Source of the DNA: Pseudomonadota bacterium
GTDB taxonomy: Bacteria > Pseudomonadota > Gammaproteobacteria > Burkholderiales > Burkholderiaceae_C
Length of the DNA stretch: 64,000 nt
Direction of reading: 5' to 3'
NCBI GenBank assembly: GCA_023442945.1
Contig: JAEZWW010000103.1
Location: 23,196-87,195 of the forward strand
The stretch's first letter is position 1, and each line of letters opens with the position of its first letter. The notes beneath the pieces were generated by a model, which made no database searches, was not told where the DNA came from, and saw only the letters and a list, made by a program, of their open reading frames with translations. Below are positions 1-8,684 of this stretch, piece after piece. A program made the position numbers and the translations under genes.

Positions 1-755
1 CAGTTTGGCCGACGGCCCCACTCACGTTTGCTGATGACGACGGCAGGTGCTTGCGGGGCCGGGAGTCTGGGTGTCAGACAGATGCGCACACGACGTGGGT
101 TGATCTTGCCGCGATGACGACGGCAAGCTCGGGGCATGATGCGTCGACGATTCATCTCGCGGGACTGCAAGCGAGCACTCTTTCATGGCACCTTTCCGAT
201 CCGCCGACCGGGCGCAGCGGTAACGACACAGGCGCATGGAGACCCGCCCCAGCTTTCGGTCAGGACAGACATGGCCCGACTTGCAAACGACGCCGTCAGG
301 CAGCTTGCGCCCGGCGCCAAAGATGCGCCATGCCGGACTCGGAGGGCGGGGTTCGCCCATGGCGAAGATGCCCTGTCGATCAGATGAGGGACGCACGGAC
401 TCCGGTGTGTTGCCTGTGTGCCGTGTGATCAAAGAGTCTCGTCGTGCGGGGCACGCCCGCAGGTCGGGCGATTGCATGCGCGTCATGGTCGGCGCAGTTG
501 CTCGGCTGACCACTGCACGAGCCAGAGCGCTCGGAAACGAGGTTCTGCTCGCGGGCACAAATGCGGGGCATGTGGGAGTCACGCGCAACGTGCATCCCAC
601 GGTCAGTGCTGCGGTGCTGCGACTTTGCGGTTGTGCCTGTGTGACGATGGAACTACCGATCTTAAAGCGACAGTGGCAGCATCACGACGTGCCGAAGACC
701 CCGCGCGCCCGTGAGGGCAACCGGGGGGCATCGCTGCCTGCCTGATGAACGGCGT
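1..755. other. No supportable gene at the left edge
   Basis: Short overlapping reading frames occur on both strands, but none has a convincing ribosome binding site, a recognisable domain or a codon pattern like the neighbouring genes. The 13-base string gatgacgacggca occurs twice (near 33 and 112). The region could be a decayed gene or plain intergenic DNA; nothing else is visible. Confidence 0.5.
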
Positions 756-2477
756 TTACGTTTGCTCGCCCAATTGAGCAGCGCGCGCCCGCAGGTCCTT
801 TTTGTCCAGCTTGCCCACGGGATTGCGCGGCAGTGTGTCCAGCACCAGCAGGTATTCCGGCAACTTGAACACGGCGACCTGGCACTCTTCCTGGAGATGC
901 CGGGTCAGCGTCTTCAGGTCCAGCTCAGTGCCTGGCTTCACGGACACGCAGGCGCAGAGTTTTTCGCCGAGGATGGCGTCGGGCACGCCGACGACGGCGG
1001 CCTCGACCACGCCCGGGCAACTGACCAGGAGGTTCTCGATTTCTTCGGCAGAGATCTTCATGCCGCCGCGCACCACCAGGTCCTTGCATCGGCCCAGGAA
1101 GCGGTAGTACTGCCCCTGGTCGCCAACGATTTCAAACAGGTCCCCGGTACGGTAGAAGCCTTTGTCATCAAAGGCGTTCCGGGTGGCATCCTCGTCCTTC
1201 CAGTAGCCGCTGAAGACGGCGGGGCCGTCGAAGCGCAGCTCGCCTGGAATGCCGGGCTGATCAATGTCCTGGTCGCTTTCCAGGTCCACCAGGCGCGTGC
1301 GGACCCGCAGCGACATGGGGGCTTCCCATTCCAGTCCGTCGACGCCGATGCGTGGGAAGCAGGTCGCGCGAATGCTGGGGTCGGGCACATCGGCGAACGT
1401 GGCGGTCAGGGCCGCACCTTCGTTGGAGCCGAAGTAGTTGACGATCTGCACACCAAAGCGTTCAGCGAAGCCTTGAATCATCCAGTCCGACAGCGGTGCG
1501 GAGCCCGAACCGATGCGGCGCAACACGGTGAAGTCGATGCCTTCAAGCAGGTGCTCGTTCTGCAGCAGGGTGTTGAGCAGCGCCGGCGGGGCCAGGGTGT
1601 AGTGCACGGCCTCGTCACGCAGTTGTTGCAGGAACACGGGCAACTGGAAGGGATGGTGCTGCACGGTCGTCCCGCCGGTGGTCAGCAGCGTGACGAAGCC
1701 GGTCGCGATGCCGGCCATGTTGACCATGGGGAAGGGGTTGAGCAGGCGGGCATGACCGGACAGCTCGGCGGCGTAGATGATGTCGGGTCCGGCGATCAGC
1801 CATTGGTTGTGGCTGCGCGGCACGCCCTTGGGGCGCGACTCGGTGCCTGAAGTCCAGCAGATCGTGAAGACGTCGTTGGCCGTGACGCCAGCCGTCGCTT
1901 CGGCCGTGGCCAACCGGGCTTCAAGCTCTGCCGAATGCGCGGGTGCGTGCTGCAGGTCGATCACCCCCGCGGGCAGGTCGTCGCCCCAGGCCAGTACGCT
2001 CCGGATGGACGGGTGACGGTCCGCTAGTTCGACAAACATGCGCGCCGCTTCGTGTGTCTTGCCGATCCGCCCCAGCGTGATGGCAGCCGTGGCCTGGGTC
2101 ATGGCCAGGATGTGATTGAGCTCGTGGGCCCGGTACTGCACGGGAACCGGGGACACGATGATGCCCAGCCGGGCGCAAGCCAGATAGACCGCGAACTGCT
2201 CGACCATGTTCGGCAGTTGTGCGACCAGCACGTCGTCGCGCTGAAGGCCGGCGTCCAACAGTGCCGCGGCCAGTCGATCCGCTTCCGAGCGAAGCCGCTC
2301 CCAGCTCCAGCGCAGGGGCGTACCCTTCGCGAACTCTGAACGATTGGGCGCATCGACGACGGCTTCTGCCGTGCCGCGCTCATCGGCCCAGCGAGAGAAG
2401 ACTTGCCACAAGGTGCGCTCACCCCACCATCCCCGGGACGTGGCCGCGTCGATTTTTTTTCTGGAAACGAGAATCAT
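756..2477 (-). CDS. Acyl-CoA/aryl-CoA synthetase, AMP-binding (ANL) family
   Basis: A 573-residue adenylate-forming ligase that should activate a carboxylic acid to its CoA thioester through an acyl-AMP. The phosphate-binding loop is seen as TSGTESRPKGV, the central motif as YFGSNEGAAL, the YRTGDL and GRCKDLVVRGG hinge region follows, and the C-terminal catalytic lysine lies in NPVGKLDKKDLR. The length is normal for the family. The frame stays open upstream to a TTG at 2552, but the ATG at 2477 is preceded by a good GGAGG site, so it is preferred. The gene is divergent from the HxlR regulator at 2625. The overall type resembles cyclohexanecarboxylate- or dihydroxybenzoate-type ligases; the substrate is not readable from sequence. 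Confidence 0.88.
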   Translation of the reverse strand: MILVSRKKIDAATSRGWWGERTLWQVFSRWADERGTAEAVVDAPNRSEFAKGTPLRWSWERLRSEADRLAAALLDAGLQRDDVLVAQLPNMVEQFAVYLACARLGIIVSPVPVQYRAHELNHILAMTQATAAITLGRIGKTHEAARMFVELADRHPSIRSVLAWGDDLPAGVIDLQHAPAHSAELEARLATAEATAGVTANDVFTICWTSGTESRPKGVPRSHNQWLIAGPDIIYAAELSGHARLLNPFPMVNMAGIATGFVTLLTTGGTTVQHHPFQLPVFLQQLRDEAVHYTLAPPALLNTLLQNEHLLEGIDFTVLRRIGSGSAPLSDWMIQGFAERFGVQIVNYFGSNEGAALTATFADVPDPSIRATCFPRIGVDGLEWEAPMSLRVRTRLVDLESDQDIDQPGIPGELRFDGPAVFSGYWKDEDATRNAFDDKGFYRTGDLFEIVGDQGQYYRFLGRCKDLVVRGGMKISAEEIENLLVSCPGVVEAAVVGVPDAILGEKLCACVSVKPGTELDLKTLTRHLQEECQVAVFKLPEYLLVLDTLPRNPVGKLDKKDLRARAAQLGEQT

Positions 2478-2550
2478 GCCGACGCCTCCGTTGTGGGTAG
2501 TACGGGGCCGGTGCTCTGCGGCTGGGTGATGCGAGGTGTCATGTGTCTCC

Positions 2551-2621
2551 AAGTCTTCATATGGAAGTTACTGTAGGATTTTGTCCTCGAGAGCCATTGT
2601 GGTTAGTTCTTTAATGGAAGT
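2551..2621. promoter_or_regulatory. Candidate operator/promoter region between CoA ligase and HxlR regulator
   Basis: The divergent gap holds two direct copies of ATGGAAGT, at 2561-2568 and 2614-2621. The first is part of an imperfect palindrome, TTCATATGGAA. HxlR-type regulators usually bind inverted or direct repeats in their own divergent promoter, so this is a reasonable operator candidate. Assignment to the regulator is inference. Confidence 0.35.
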
Positions 2622-2624
2622 CAA

Positions 2625-3563
2625 ATGACGAAAGCGAAACAGGTGGCAACGCAGCCCCCTTCCGGGCGACCTGCAGGGTATGCAGAGCGGGACGCCTATC
2701 GAATGCTGCGCACCAGCATTGCTCATCCGGTGCTGGACGCGATCGGTGACGGCTGGGTGCTGGCTATCGTCGGGGCGCTGCTGGTGGCGCCGGCGAGTTT
2801 TGAAGAGATAGTTTCTGGCTTGGGGATTCCTCGCAGTACGTTGAGCAACCGTCTGCGGCATATGCAAGCCCATGACTTGCTGGAAGAGGGTGCGCGTGAG
2901 GATCGTCTCTATGCCCTGTCGTCCAAGGGCCGCGACCTGATCGTGCTGCTGCGAATGGTGGAGCAATGGGACAGCGTGTGGGCCACGCCACGTTCTGCGG
3001 CCATGAGGGTCGCTGCGCCTAACGCATGCGGCCACCATGCGCCGATCCTGCTGGGCTGCGCGCATTGCAGCGGCAAGGTGCATGCGCAGGGCATGAAGAT
3101 TCTGATGACCCGCAGGAACCTGCCTGCCGCCGATCTGCCCACCATCCGCCGGGCGCGCGTGCTAGAAAAGGATGAGGAGCGTCACGTGGTCAGCGCGCAG
3201 CGCCTGATCGCCGACCGCTGGACCGGGATGATCAGTGCCGCCGCCTTTTTGGGCACGCGCAAGTACTCGGATTTTCTGCAGGCGCTGGGCATCGGCCCGA
3301 ACGTTCTTGCGGGCCGGCTGGAACGAATGCTGCAGGATGGTGTGATGGAGCGTGTGCGCTACAGCGATACCTCCGACCGGCAGGAGTACCGGCTGACGGA
3401 ACGCGGCCTGGCCACTTACCCCATCGTGGTCGCGTTGCTGGCCTGGGGCCACAAGTGGATCGATCCCGAGGACGATCCGGGCTGGGCTGTACTGCACAGG
3501 AACTGCGTGGAATGGTTCGAGCCTGTGTTCGTCTGCGCTGAATGCGAGGCACCCGCGCTGTAG
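2625..3563 (+). CDS. HxlR-family regulator with two winged-helix domains
   Basis: A 312-residue protein made of two HxlR-like winged-helix units, at about residues 25-115 and 180-285. The recognition-helix segments are GIPRSTLSNRLRHM in the first and GIGPNVLAGRLERML in the second. Typical HxlR proteins have about 110-150 residues and act as dimers, so this looks like a fused dimer. The linker and the C terminus contain Cys/His clusters (NACGHHAP with GCAHCSG, and CVEWF with CAEC) that could bind metal or sense redox state; that is inference. GGAAG precedes the ATG. It diverges from the CoA ligase and converges on the thiolase/dioxygenase run, so it probably controls one or both. Confidence 0.85.
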   Translation: MTKAKQVATQPPSGRPAGYAERDAYRMLRTSIAHPVLDAIGDGWVLAIVGALLVAPASFEEIVSGLGIPRSTLSNRLRHMQAHDLLEEGAREDRLYALSSKGRDLIVLLRMVEQWDSVWATPRSAAMRVAAPNACGHHAPILLGCAHCSGKVHAQGMKILMTRRNLPAADLPTIRRARVLEKDEERHVVSAQRLIADRWTGMISAAAFLGTRKYSDFLQALGIGPNVLAGRLERMLQDGVMERVRYSDTSDRQEYRLTERGLATYPIVVALLAWGHKWIDPEDDPGWAVLHRNCVEWFEPVFVCAECEAPAL

Positions 3564-3674
3564 CCGCGGAGCTGTCTGAAGGGTGGACTGACAACACCCC
3601 GCACGCGGCGGGATGTGGGATCGGTCGCGGCGCCGCGGGCAGCCTTGCGCCGCTGTTGATTGCTGCCGGAAAGA

Positions 3675-3693
3675 GAGCGGGTCAGACCCGCTC
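3675..3693 (-). terminator. Hairpin at the thiolase stop codon
   Basis: An 8-bp perfect stem, GAGCGGGT/ACCCGCTC, with a 3-base loop overlaps the stop codon of the thiolase. It is followed on the minus strand by a short pyrimidine-rich stretch. It may act as a weak terminator between the convergent thiolase and HxlR genes. Confidence 0.4.
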
Positions 3694-4881
3694 GATAACG
3701 GTGGCAACGGCCACGCCGGTGGCTCCGCAGATGGCGACCACTGCACGCTTGGCATCGCGCCGTTCGAGCTCGTCGAGGGCGATGCCGATGAGCGCACTCC
3801 CCGTGGAGCCCATGGCATGGCCCAGAGCGATCGCACCGCCGTTCACGTTGAGGCGGTCATGGCCGATTTCCATGTGCCGCATGTAATGCAGCATGGGCGA
3901 AGCGAAACTCTCGTTGACTTCGAACAAGTCGATGTCATCGGTGCTCAAGCCGGCTTTTTCAAGCGCACGTTGAGTGGCGTCCACGGCGCCTGTCAAGGCA
4001 ATCGTGTGATCGGCCGCAGCATCGGCAAAGGACAGGATGCGCGCGCGGGCCTGCAGACCGTGGCGGGCGGCAGCGGCCGCACTGGCCAGCAGCACAGTCG
4101 ATGCGCCGTCGGCAGGTGCGGGCGAGTTGCCTGCGTGGTGAACATGCCGCAGCTGCACGGATCCGAGCAAGTCGCGCAGGATGGCCTGCGTATCGGGTCG
4201 GGACGCCAGGCCCTCGAATGCCGGCTGCAGGCCTGCCAATGACGCAGCCGAAGTCTGCGGCCGGGGTGTTTCATCGTGCTCCAGCAGCACGGAGCCGTCG
4301 GTATCGAGCACCGGGACGACGGACTTGAACCAGCCGCTGTCGCGGGCATGCGCGGCACGCTGCTGCGATGTCAGCGCGTAGGCATCGCATGCCTCGCGGC
4401 TAAAGCCCTCCGAACTCGCAATGGCATCGGCCGCCACCCCGATAGCGATAAGACCCTGCTCGCGCTGAAAGGCGGTGTCGTACATCAGCGCACCCCGATC
4501 GCTCGCCATGGGCACAGCGGACATCATTTCTACACCGCCACCGATCGCCAGGGCGTCGTTGGCAAGCGCCTGGTAAGCCGCAAATTGAACCGCGCTCAGC
4601 CCGGAGGCGCAGTAGCGGTTGAGCGTCGTGCCGGAGACGCTGTCTTTCCACCCCGCCTGGAGCAGCGCCAGTTTGCCGATGTTGGCGCCCTGTGCGCCGG
4701 TTTGCGTGACGCAACCAAACACCCCGTCGACCACCCAGGCGGTGTCTAATGCATGCTTGGCCACCAGGGCCTGTAAGGGCTGCGCCAAAAGCTGCGCCGG
4801 GCTGGCCTGCCGCAGCGCGCCCTTGTCGTTGCCCCTTCCACGGGGTGTGCGCAGGGCGTCGACGATCAGTGCTTGGGTCAT
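3682..4881 (-). CDS. Acetyl-CoA acyltransferase (thiolase)
   Basis: A 399-residue classical thiolase that would cleave a 3-ketoacyl-CoA with CoA, or run the reverse condensation. The nucleophilic cysteine is C91 in NRYCASGL. The C-terminal active-site elements are GGAIALGHAMGSTG (His) and VVAICGATGVA (second Cys), so all catalytic residues are present. The start at 4881 gives the usual N terminus MTQALIVDALRTP. It lies 31 bp downstream of another thiolase in the same direction, and probably shares one transcript with it and the dioxygenase. Confidence 0.92.
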   Translation of the reverse strand: MTQALIVDALRTPRGRGNDKGALRQASPAQLLAQPLQALVAKHALDTAWVVDGVFGCVTQTGAQGANIGKLALLQAGWKDSVSGTTLNRYCASGLSAVQFAAYQALANDALAIGGGVEMMSAVPMASDRGALMYDTAFQREQGLIAIGVAADAIASSEGFSREACDAYALTSQQRAAHARDSGWFKSVVPVLDTDGSVLLEHDETPRPQTSAASLAGLQPAFEGLASRPDTQAILRDLLGSVQLRHVHHAGNSPAPADGASTVLLASAAAAARHGLQARARILSFADAAADHTIALTGAVDATQRALEKAGLSTDDIDLFEVNESFASPMLHYMRHMEIGHDRLNVNGGAIALGHAMGSTGSALIGIALDELERRDAKRAVVAICGATGVAVATVIERV

Positions 4882-4912
4882 GGGTGTGCTCTTTTTCAGT
4901 GTTTTCGTGGTC

Positions 4913-6148
4913 TCAGCTGCCGCCCTCGACCACAAAGCTCACGACCGTGGCCAGCGAGCCGCCAATGTTCAGGGTCTGGAGCCGCTTGGCGCCTTCAATC
5001 TGGCTGGCGTCGGCGTTGCCGGTGACCTGGCATGCCGAATCCCAGACCATGCGGGCGCCGGTGGCGCCCACGGGATGGCCGCAACCGATCAGGCCGCCAC
5101 TCATGTTGACGGGGCAGCGGCCGCCCGGCTCAATCACGCCTTCTTCGACGGCTTGCCAGCTTTGGCCCGGCGCGGTCAAACCCAAGTGGTCGATGGCCAC
5201 GTATTCGGTCGTCGTGAAGCAGTCGTGCGTCTCGATGCCGTCGACCTCGGCAATGCCGCTGATGCCCGCGCGCTGCCAGGCGTCGGTGATGGCGGAGCGC
5301 AGATGGGGGAACATATACGTGTCGTTCTGGCTGCGCTCGAACTTGTCGAGCAGCCGCAAGCCAGCATTTCGGTGCCCCCACCCAGTGATGCGCGCCAGCC
5401 CAGAGAGATCTTGCCCCAAACGCTGGGCGTGCCGACGCGCGAACGCGCCCGACGCCAGGATGACCGAACAGGCGCCATCGGTGACCTGGCCGCAATCCTG
5501 GCGCCGGGTGCCAGGCTCGATCCACGGATTGGATTCATCGTCCTCGGTAAAGCTGCGTTCGTTGAACTGCCAGCTGCGCGTCTGCGCCAGCGGGTTCAGG
5601 CGCGCGTTGGTGTAGTTGATCTCGGCGATGCGGTTCAGGTGGCGCCTGTCCAGGCCGTAGCGGCGCTCATATTCCTGCGCCACTAGCCCGAATGCGGCCG
5701 GCCACATGTAGGTACAGGCGATGTCCTCGTGGCCTTGCCAGGAGGCCGCGTTCTGCCCGATGGAGGCCGTACGGCCATCGGTGTTCTTGAATTCCTCGAC
5801 GCCGGTGACGAGAACGCAGTCGTAGCGCCCAGCCTCGATCTCGGCCATGGCCGCCAGGATGCCCAGCGAGGAAGATGCGCAGGCGCCCTCGTGGCGCATC
5901 GCAGGGACGCCCCAGAGTTCGGGCACCACTTGCGCGACCATGGCGCCCAGGTGGGCCTGTTGGCGCTGAATCTCACCAAAGGCATTGCCGACGTGGATGC
6001 TTTGAACGTCCTTGGCGTCCACGCGCGCGTTGTCGAGGGCGCCGCGCACGGACTCGCGCACCATGTCGGAGATGTCCAGGCCCTGCCGCGACCAAGCCAG
6101 GGCAAAGTCGGTCTGATGGCCACCAAGGATGTAGACGGGCTCGGTCAT
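4913..6148 (-). CDS. Thiolase-superfamily protein (acetyl-CoA acetyltransferase/SCP2-like)
   Basis: A 411-residue thiolase-fold protein of the SCP2-thiolase-like branch. C90 in EGACASSSLG is the likely nucleophile, and GGLIGCGHPVGATGAR supplies the catalytic histidine region. The usual second cysteine motif (CxG) of classical thiolases is not evident at the C terminus. Members of this branch often act on branched or sterol-like side chains, sometimes with a DUF35/OB-fold partner, and none is encoded next to it. GGAGAA precedes the ATG. It sits between the dioxygenase (20 bp upstream) and the second thiolase (31 bp downstream), which fits an operon. Confidence 0.88.
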   Translation of the reverse strand: MTEPVYILGGHQTDFALAWSRQGLDISDMVRESVRGALDNARVDAKDVQSIHVGNAFGEIQRQQAHLGAMVAQVVPELWGVPAMRHEGACASSSLGILAAMAEIEAGRYDCVLVTGVEEFKNTDGRTASIGQNAASWQGHEDIACTYMWPAAFGLVAQEYERRYGLDRRHLNRIAEINYTNARLNPLAQTRSWQFNERSFTEDDESNPWIEPGTRRQDCGQVTDGACSVILASGAFARRHAQRLGQDLSGLARITGWGHRNAGLRLLDKFERSQNDTYMFPHLRSAITDAWQRAGISGIAEVDGIETHDCFTTTEYVAIDHLGLTAPGQSWQAVEEGVIEPGGRCPVNMSGGLIGCGHPVGATGARMVWDSACQVTGNADASQIEGAKRLQTLNIGGSLATVVSFVVEGGS

Positions 6149-6168
6149 GGGATGTTCTCCGAAAAGGT

Positions 6169-7671
6169 TCAGGCAGCGGCGCGCGGTGTGGACGGATAAG
6201 CCAGTGGACCGTTGCGCAGGTCGGATCCGCTCGCCCAGCAGGCGTGGGTGCCGCTGGCGATCTGGTGCGGCAGCTCCACGCGGCAGATGGGGCCGGCTTC
6301 AAAGTTCTTGCAGTCGATCAAGGCCACTTCGGAGCGCTGGGTGTTCTCGTTCATGATGAACGTGACCAGGTAACCGTCGTCTTCGTCGACCGCGTTGATG
6401 CGGGGCGCGAACGGCGCTTCGCTGGCGAACTGCCCCTCGGGCAGACGCACCTCCCAGGACTGGCCGGTCTGCAGGTCGTGCTTGACGTAGCCATTGAAGG
6501 TGAAGTAGCCGGGCACGCCCATGGCGCTGTAGGCATAGCGATAAGGCTGGCCGGTGTATTGCTGGTTGATCATCCCGAACTCGAGGATGCGGTCATCCAG
6601 CCGCTCTTCCTTGGTCAGGCCCGTCTTCAGGTTGAAGCGCCAACGATGCAGGCGCGAGCCCATCTTGTGCATGTCCAGGTAAGCCATCATGCGCTCGTAG
6701 CCGGGCAGGGCGCCGTCGTAATCGGTGGGCACCGGGTGGTCCTGGAAGTAGCCGTCCATCACGAGCTCATCGCCATCTTCGTAGGCATTGAGGAAATGCA
6801 GCACGAAGGTGGGGGCCGCCTCGAACCAGCGGATGTCTTCAGGCTGGCCCTTGCGCGGAATCACGGCAAAGCGGGACGGCAGGTCTTTGAAGAACTTCAC
6901 CACATGCTTGCCCTGCGCCAGCAGCTTGGGGTCCCAGAACAAGGGGAAGTCGTTGAAGATGGCGTAATTGCTGCTCAGCGCCATGTCGTGCGGCAGGCGC
7001 GGGCCGGGCAGTGGAATGGGCACGTAGTGCACCAGGCGGTCGTTCTTGTCGACCACGCCATAGTGCATATAGGGCGCGTACTTGGAGTAGTTGAAGAAAT
7101 GCAGCTCGCCCGTCATCTCATCCACTTTGCAGTGCGCGGAGATGCCGTCCAGCGGCGACCAGGACGGAATGCCCTCCTGCTCCAGCGACAGTGGGTCCAG
7201 CCGGTAGCCTTCTCCGCACTGGTAGTAGGTGGTCAACGCGCGGCCCGCATGCACGACCACGTCGGTACTCGACGCATCCTTGATGCTGCCGTGCGAGCCC
7301 CAGCCGGGACGCTGCGAAAGGCTGGGGTCTTCGATCAAGCCGGCCCAGAGGCGTCGGCCGGCCTCCATTTCGGCGCCCAGGCCCTTGGTCTGGACGAAGC
7401 GGTTGCGGTACTCGAGCTTGCCGTCCCGAAAAGCCGCCATGTGCAGCATGCCGTCGCCATCGAAGGGGTGGTAGCGCCCGATGGACTGGTAGACGGGGTT
7501 CTGCGTGTTGCGCAGGTACACGCCATCGATGTCGATGGGGATCTTGCCCTCGATCACCTTCAGGTCGACCGCGTTGACCTCGTCTTCCACCGGTGTCCAG
7601 ATCCCCTGCAGGTAAGGGTGGTCGCCGGGCTCGATGTCACCTTGGATGCTTCGAATGGTTTGTGTGGCCAT
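6169..7671 (-). CDS. Carotenoid oxygenase-family dioxygenase (stilbene/carotenoid cleaving type)
   Basis: A 500-residue protein of the non-haem iron carotenoid cleavage oxygenase family, which cleaves an alkene double bond to two carbonyls (carotenoids, apocarotenoids, lignostilbenes or isoeugenol-type substrates). All four iron-binding histidines can be placed: H180 in ISAHCKVDE, H228 in RLPHDMALSSNY, H292 in VLHFLNAYEDGD and H476 in SGTHACW. No signal peptide is visible. The reading frame continues upstream of 7671 but without family resemblance, so MATQTIRSIQ is taken as the start. It is first in a three-gene run with two thiolases. Confidence 0.88.
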   Translation of the reverse strand: MATQTIRSIQGDIEPGDHPYLQGIWTPVEDEVNAVDLKVIEGKIPIDIDGVYLRNTQNPVYQSIGRYHPFDGDGMLHMAAFRDGKLEYRNRFVQTKGLGAEMEAGRRLWAGLIEDPSLSQRPGWGSHGSIKDASSTDVVVHAGRALTTYYQCGEGYRLDPLSLEQEGIPSWSPLDGISAHCKVDEMTGELHFFNYSKYAPYMHYGVVDKNDRLVHYVPIPLPGPRLPHDMALSSNYAIFNDFPLFWDPKLLAQGKHVVKFFKDLPSRFAVIPRKGQPEDIRWFEAAPTFVLHFLNAYEDGDELVMDGYFQDHPVPTDYDGALPGYERMMAYLDMHKMGSRLHRWRFNLKTGLTKEERLDDRILEFGMINQQYTGQPYRYAYSAMGVPGYFTFNGYVKHDLQTGQSWEVRLPEGQFASEAPFAPRINAVDEDDGYLVTFIMNENTQRSEVALIDCKNFEAGPICRVELPHQIASGTHACWASGSDLRNGPLAYPSTPRAAA

Positions 7672-8311
7672 GTGTTGGGGTCCGTGGGCGGGTTGCGGTT
7701 GGCACCAATGCCAAAGTGACCGGTGGGGTCGGCACGTTGGCGTGCTGGCGCCGTTCTTGTCGTAAGAAAGTGGCGATCGCGCGGTGAGTTTCAGCGAATC
7801 GCTTCGCTCAGATAAGTTCTTATAAAAGAGTAATTTACAGAGATTTGCGCTCTTGACGACCAATATAACTCTAGATTGGAGTTTTGTATAGATAGTAAAA
7901 AAATTAGGAGGCACTGGCGTTCCGACGGCGGAGCCTTCACTTGCCGCCCACGCAGCGCCGGTAGCGGACGGGAGATCCGAATCTGTGCGGGGCTGAACCA
8001 TCCCGGAGTGCCGGCGGGAGCGCCATGGTGAGAAGCCGACCCAGCGCTTGCAGTTGTCCGGATTCGCGTGGCTACGCCACAGGGGCGGGTGCTTGTGTGC
8101 GTTCGCCATTGCGCGCAACAACTTTTGAGAGCAGCGGCCACAAGCGACGCCCGACCTCACCGCTCGTTCAAGTCATCGCGTGCTTGGCGAGAACGCGATG
8201 CATTCAGGAGCGGAGTGGGGGCTGTCCGTGCGGAGATCGACGACCCGTCGTGGACGGGGTCAAGTACGACTCAAGGGGCGCCTGGCGCAAGATGCGTGGC
8301 GTTGGCGTCTA
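7672..8311. other. Non-coding region with an AT-rich island upstream of the dioxygenase
   Basis: About 640 bp without a supportable gene. From about 7797 to 7910 the DNA is strikingly AT-rich compared with its GC-rich surroundings. It holds an inverted repeat CCAAT-N10-ATTGG (7860-7879) and a run of seven A followed by TTAGGAGG. This is the likely promoter/operator zone of the dioxygenase operon. The rest is GC-rich and featureless up to the tRNA genes. Confidence 0.5.
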
Positions 8312-8388
8312 TGGCCTGTCCGGAGGGACTCGAACCCCCGACCTGCTGCTTAGAAGGCAGCTGCTCTATCCAGTTGAGCTACGGACAG
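8312..8388 (-). tRNA. tRNA-Arg (anticodon TCT)
   Basis: A 77-base tRNA on the minus strand. The acceptor stem CTGTCCG pairs with CGGACAG. The anticodon loop in GCTGCCTTCTAAGCAGC has anticodon TCT, the T loop is GGTTCGAGTCC, and the 3' CCA is encoded. Confidence 0.95.
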
Positions 8389-8465
8389 AAAGAAATCCTG
8401 GCTTGGCGTTGTACCAAGAACAAGGCCCGCGGCCACCAGGGTAGCGCGCGGGCCTGTTAGAGGGA

Positions 8466-8542
8466 TGGTCGGAGCGGCGGGATTCGAACTCGCGACCCTC
8501 TGCTCCCAAAGCAGATGCGCTACCAGACTGCGCTACGCTCCG
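8466..8542 (-). tRNA. tRNA-Pro (anticodon TGG)
   Basis: A 77-base tRNA on the minus strand, 77 bp upstream of tRNA-Arg. The acceptor stem CGGAGCG pairs with CGCTCCG. The anticodon loop TTTGGGA carries TGG, the T loop is GAGTTCGAATCC, and the 3' CCA is encoded. It is probably co-transcribed with tRNA-Arg. Confidence 0.95.
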
Positions 8543-8684
8543 ACGAACCGCGAATTCTACCTGACGCGGGCCACGGTTTTTGCGGGGCATGGGCTTAAGG
8601 CACCAAATTGAGAGGAGCCGTGCGCGGATTCGCCACACATGCGCGGGTACAGCCTTGGCGTGAGGCGCCCCGCACCGCGTGCGC

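Noticed and set aside
8312..8542. tRNA-associated integrated element
   Set aside because: Both tRNA genes are intact with encoded CCA, and no integrase gene or duplicated tRNA 3' end is visible in the flanks.
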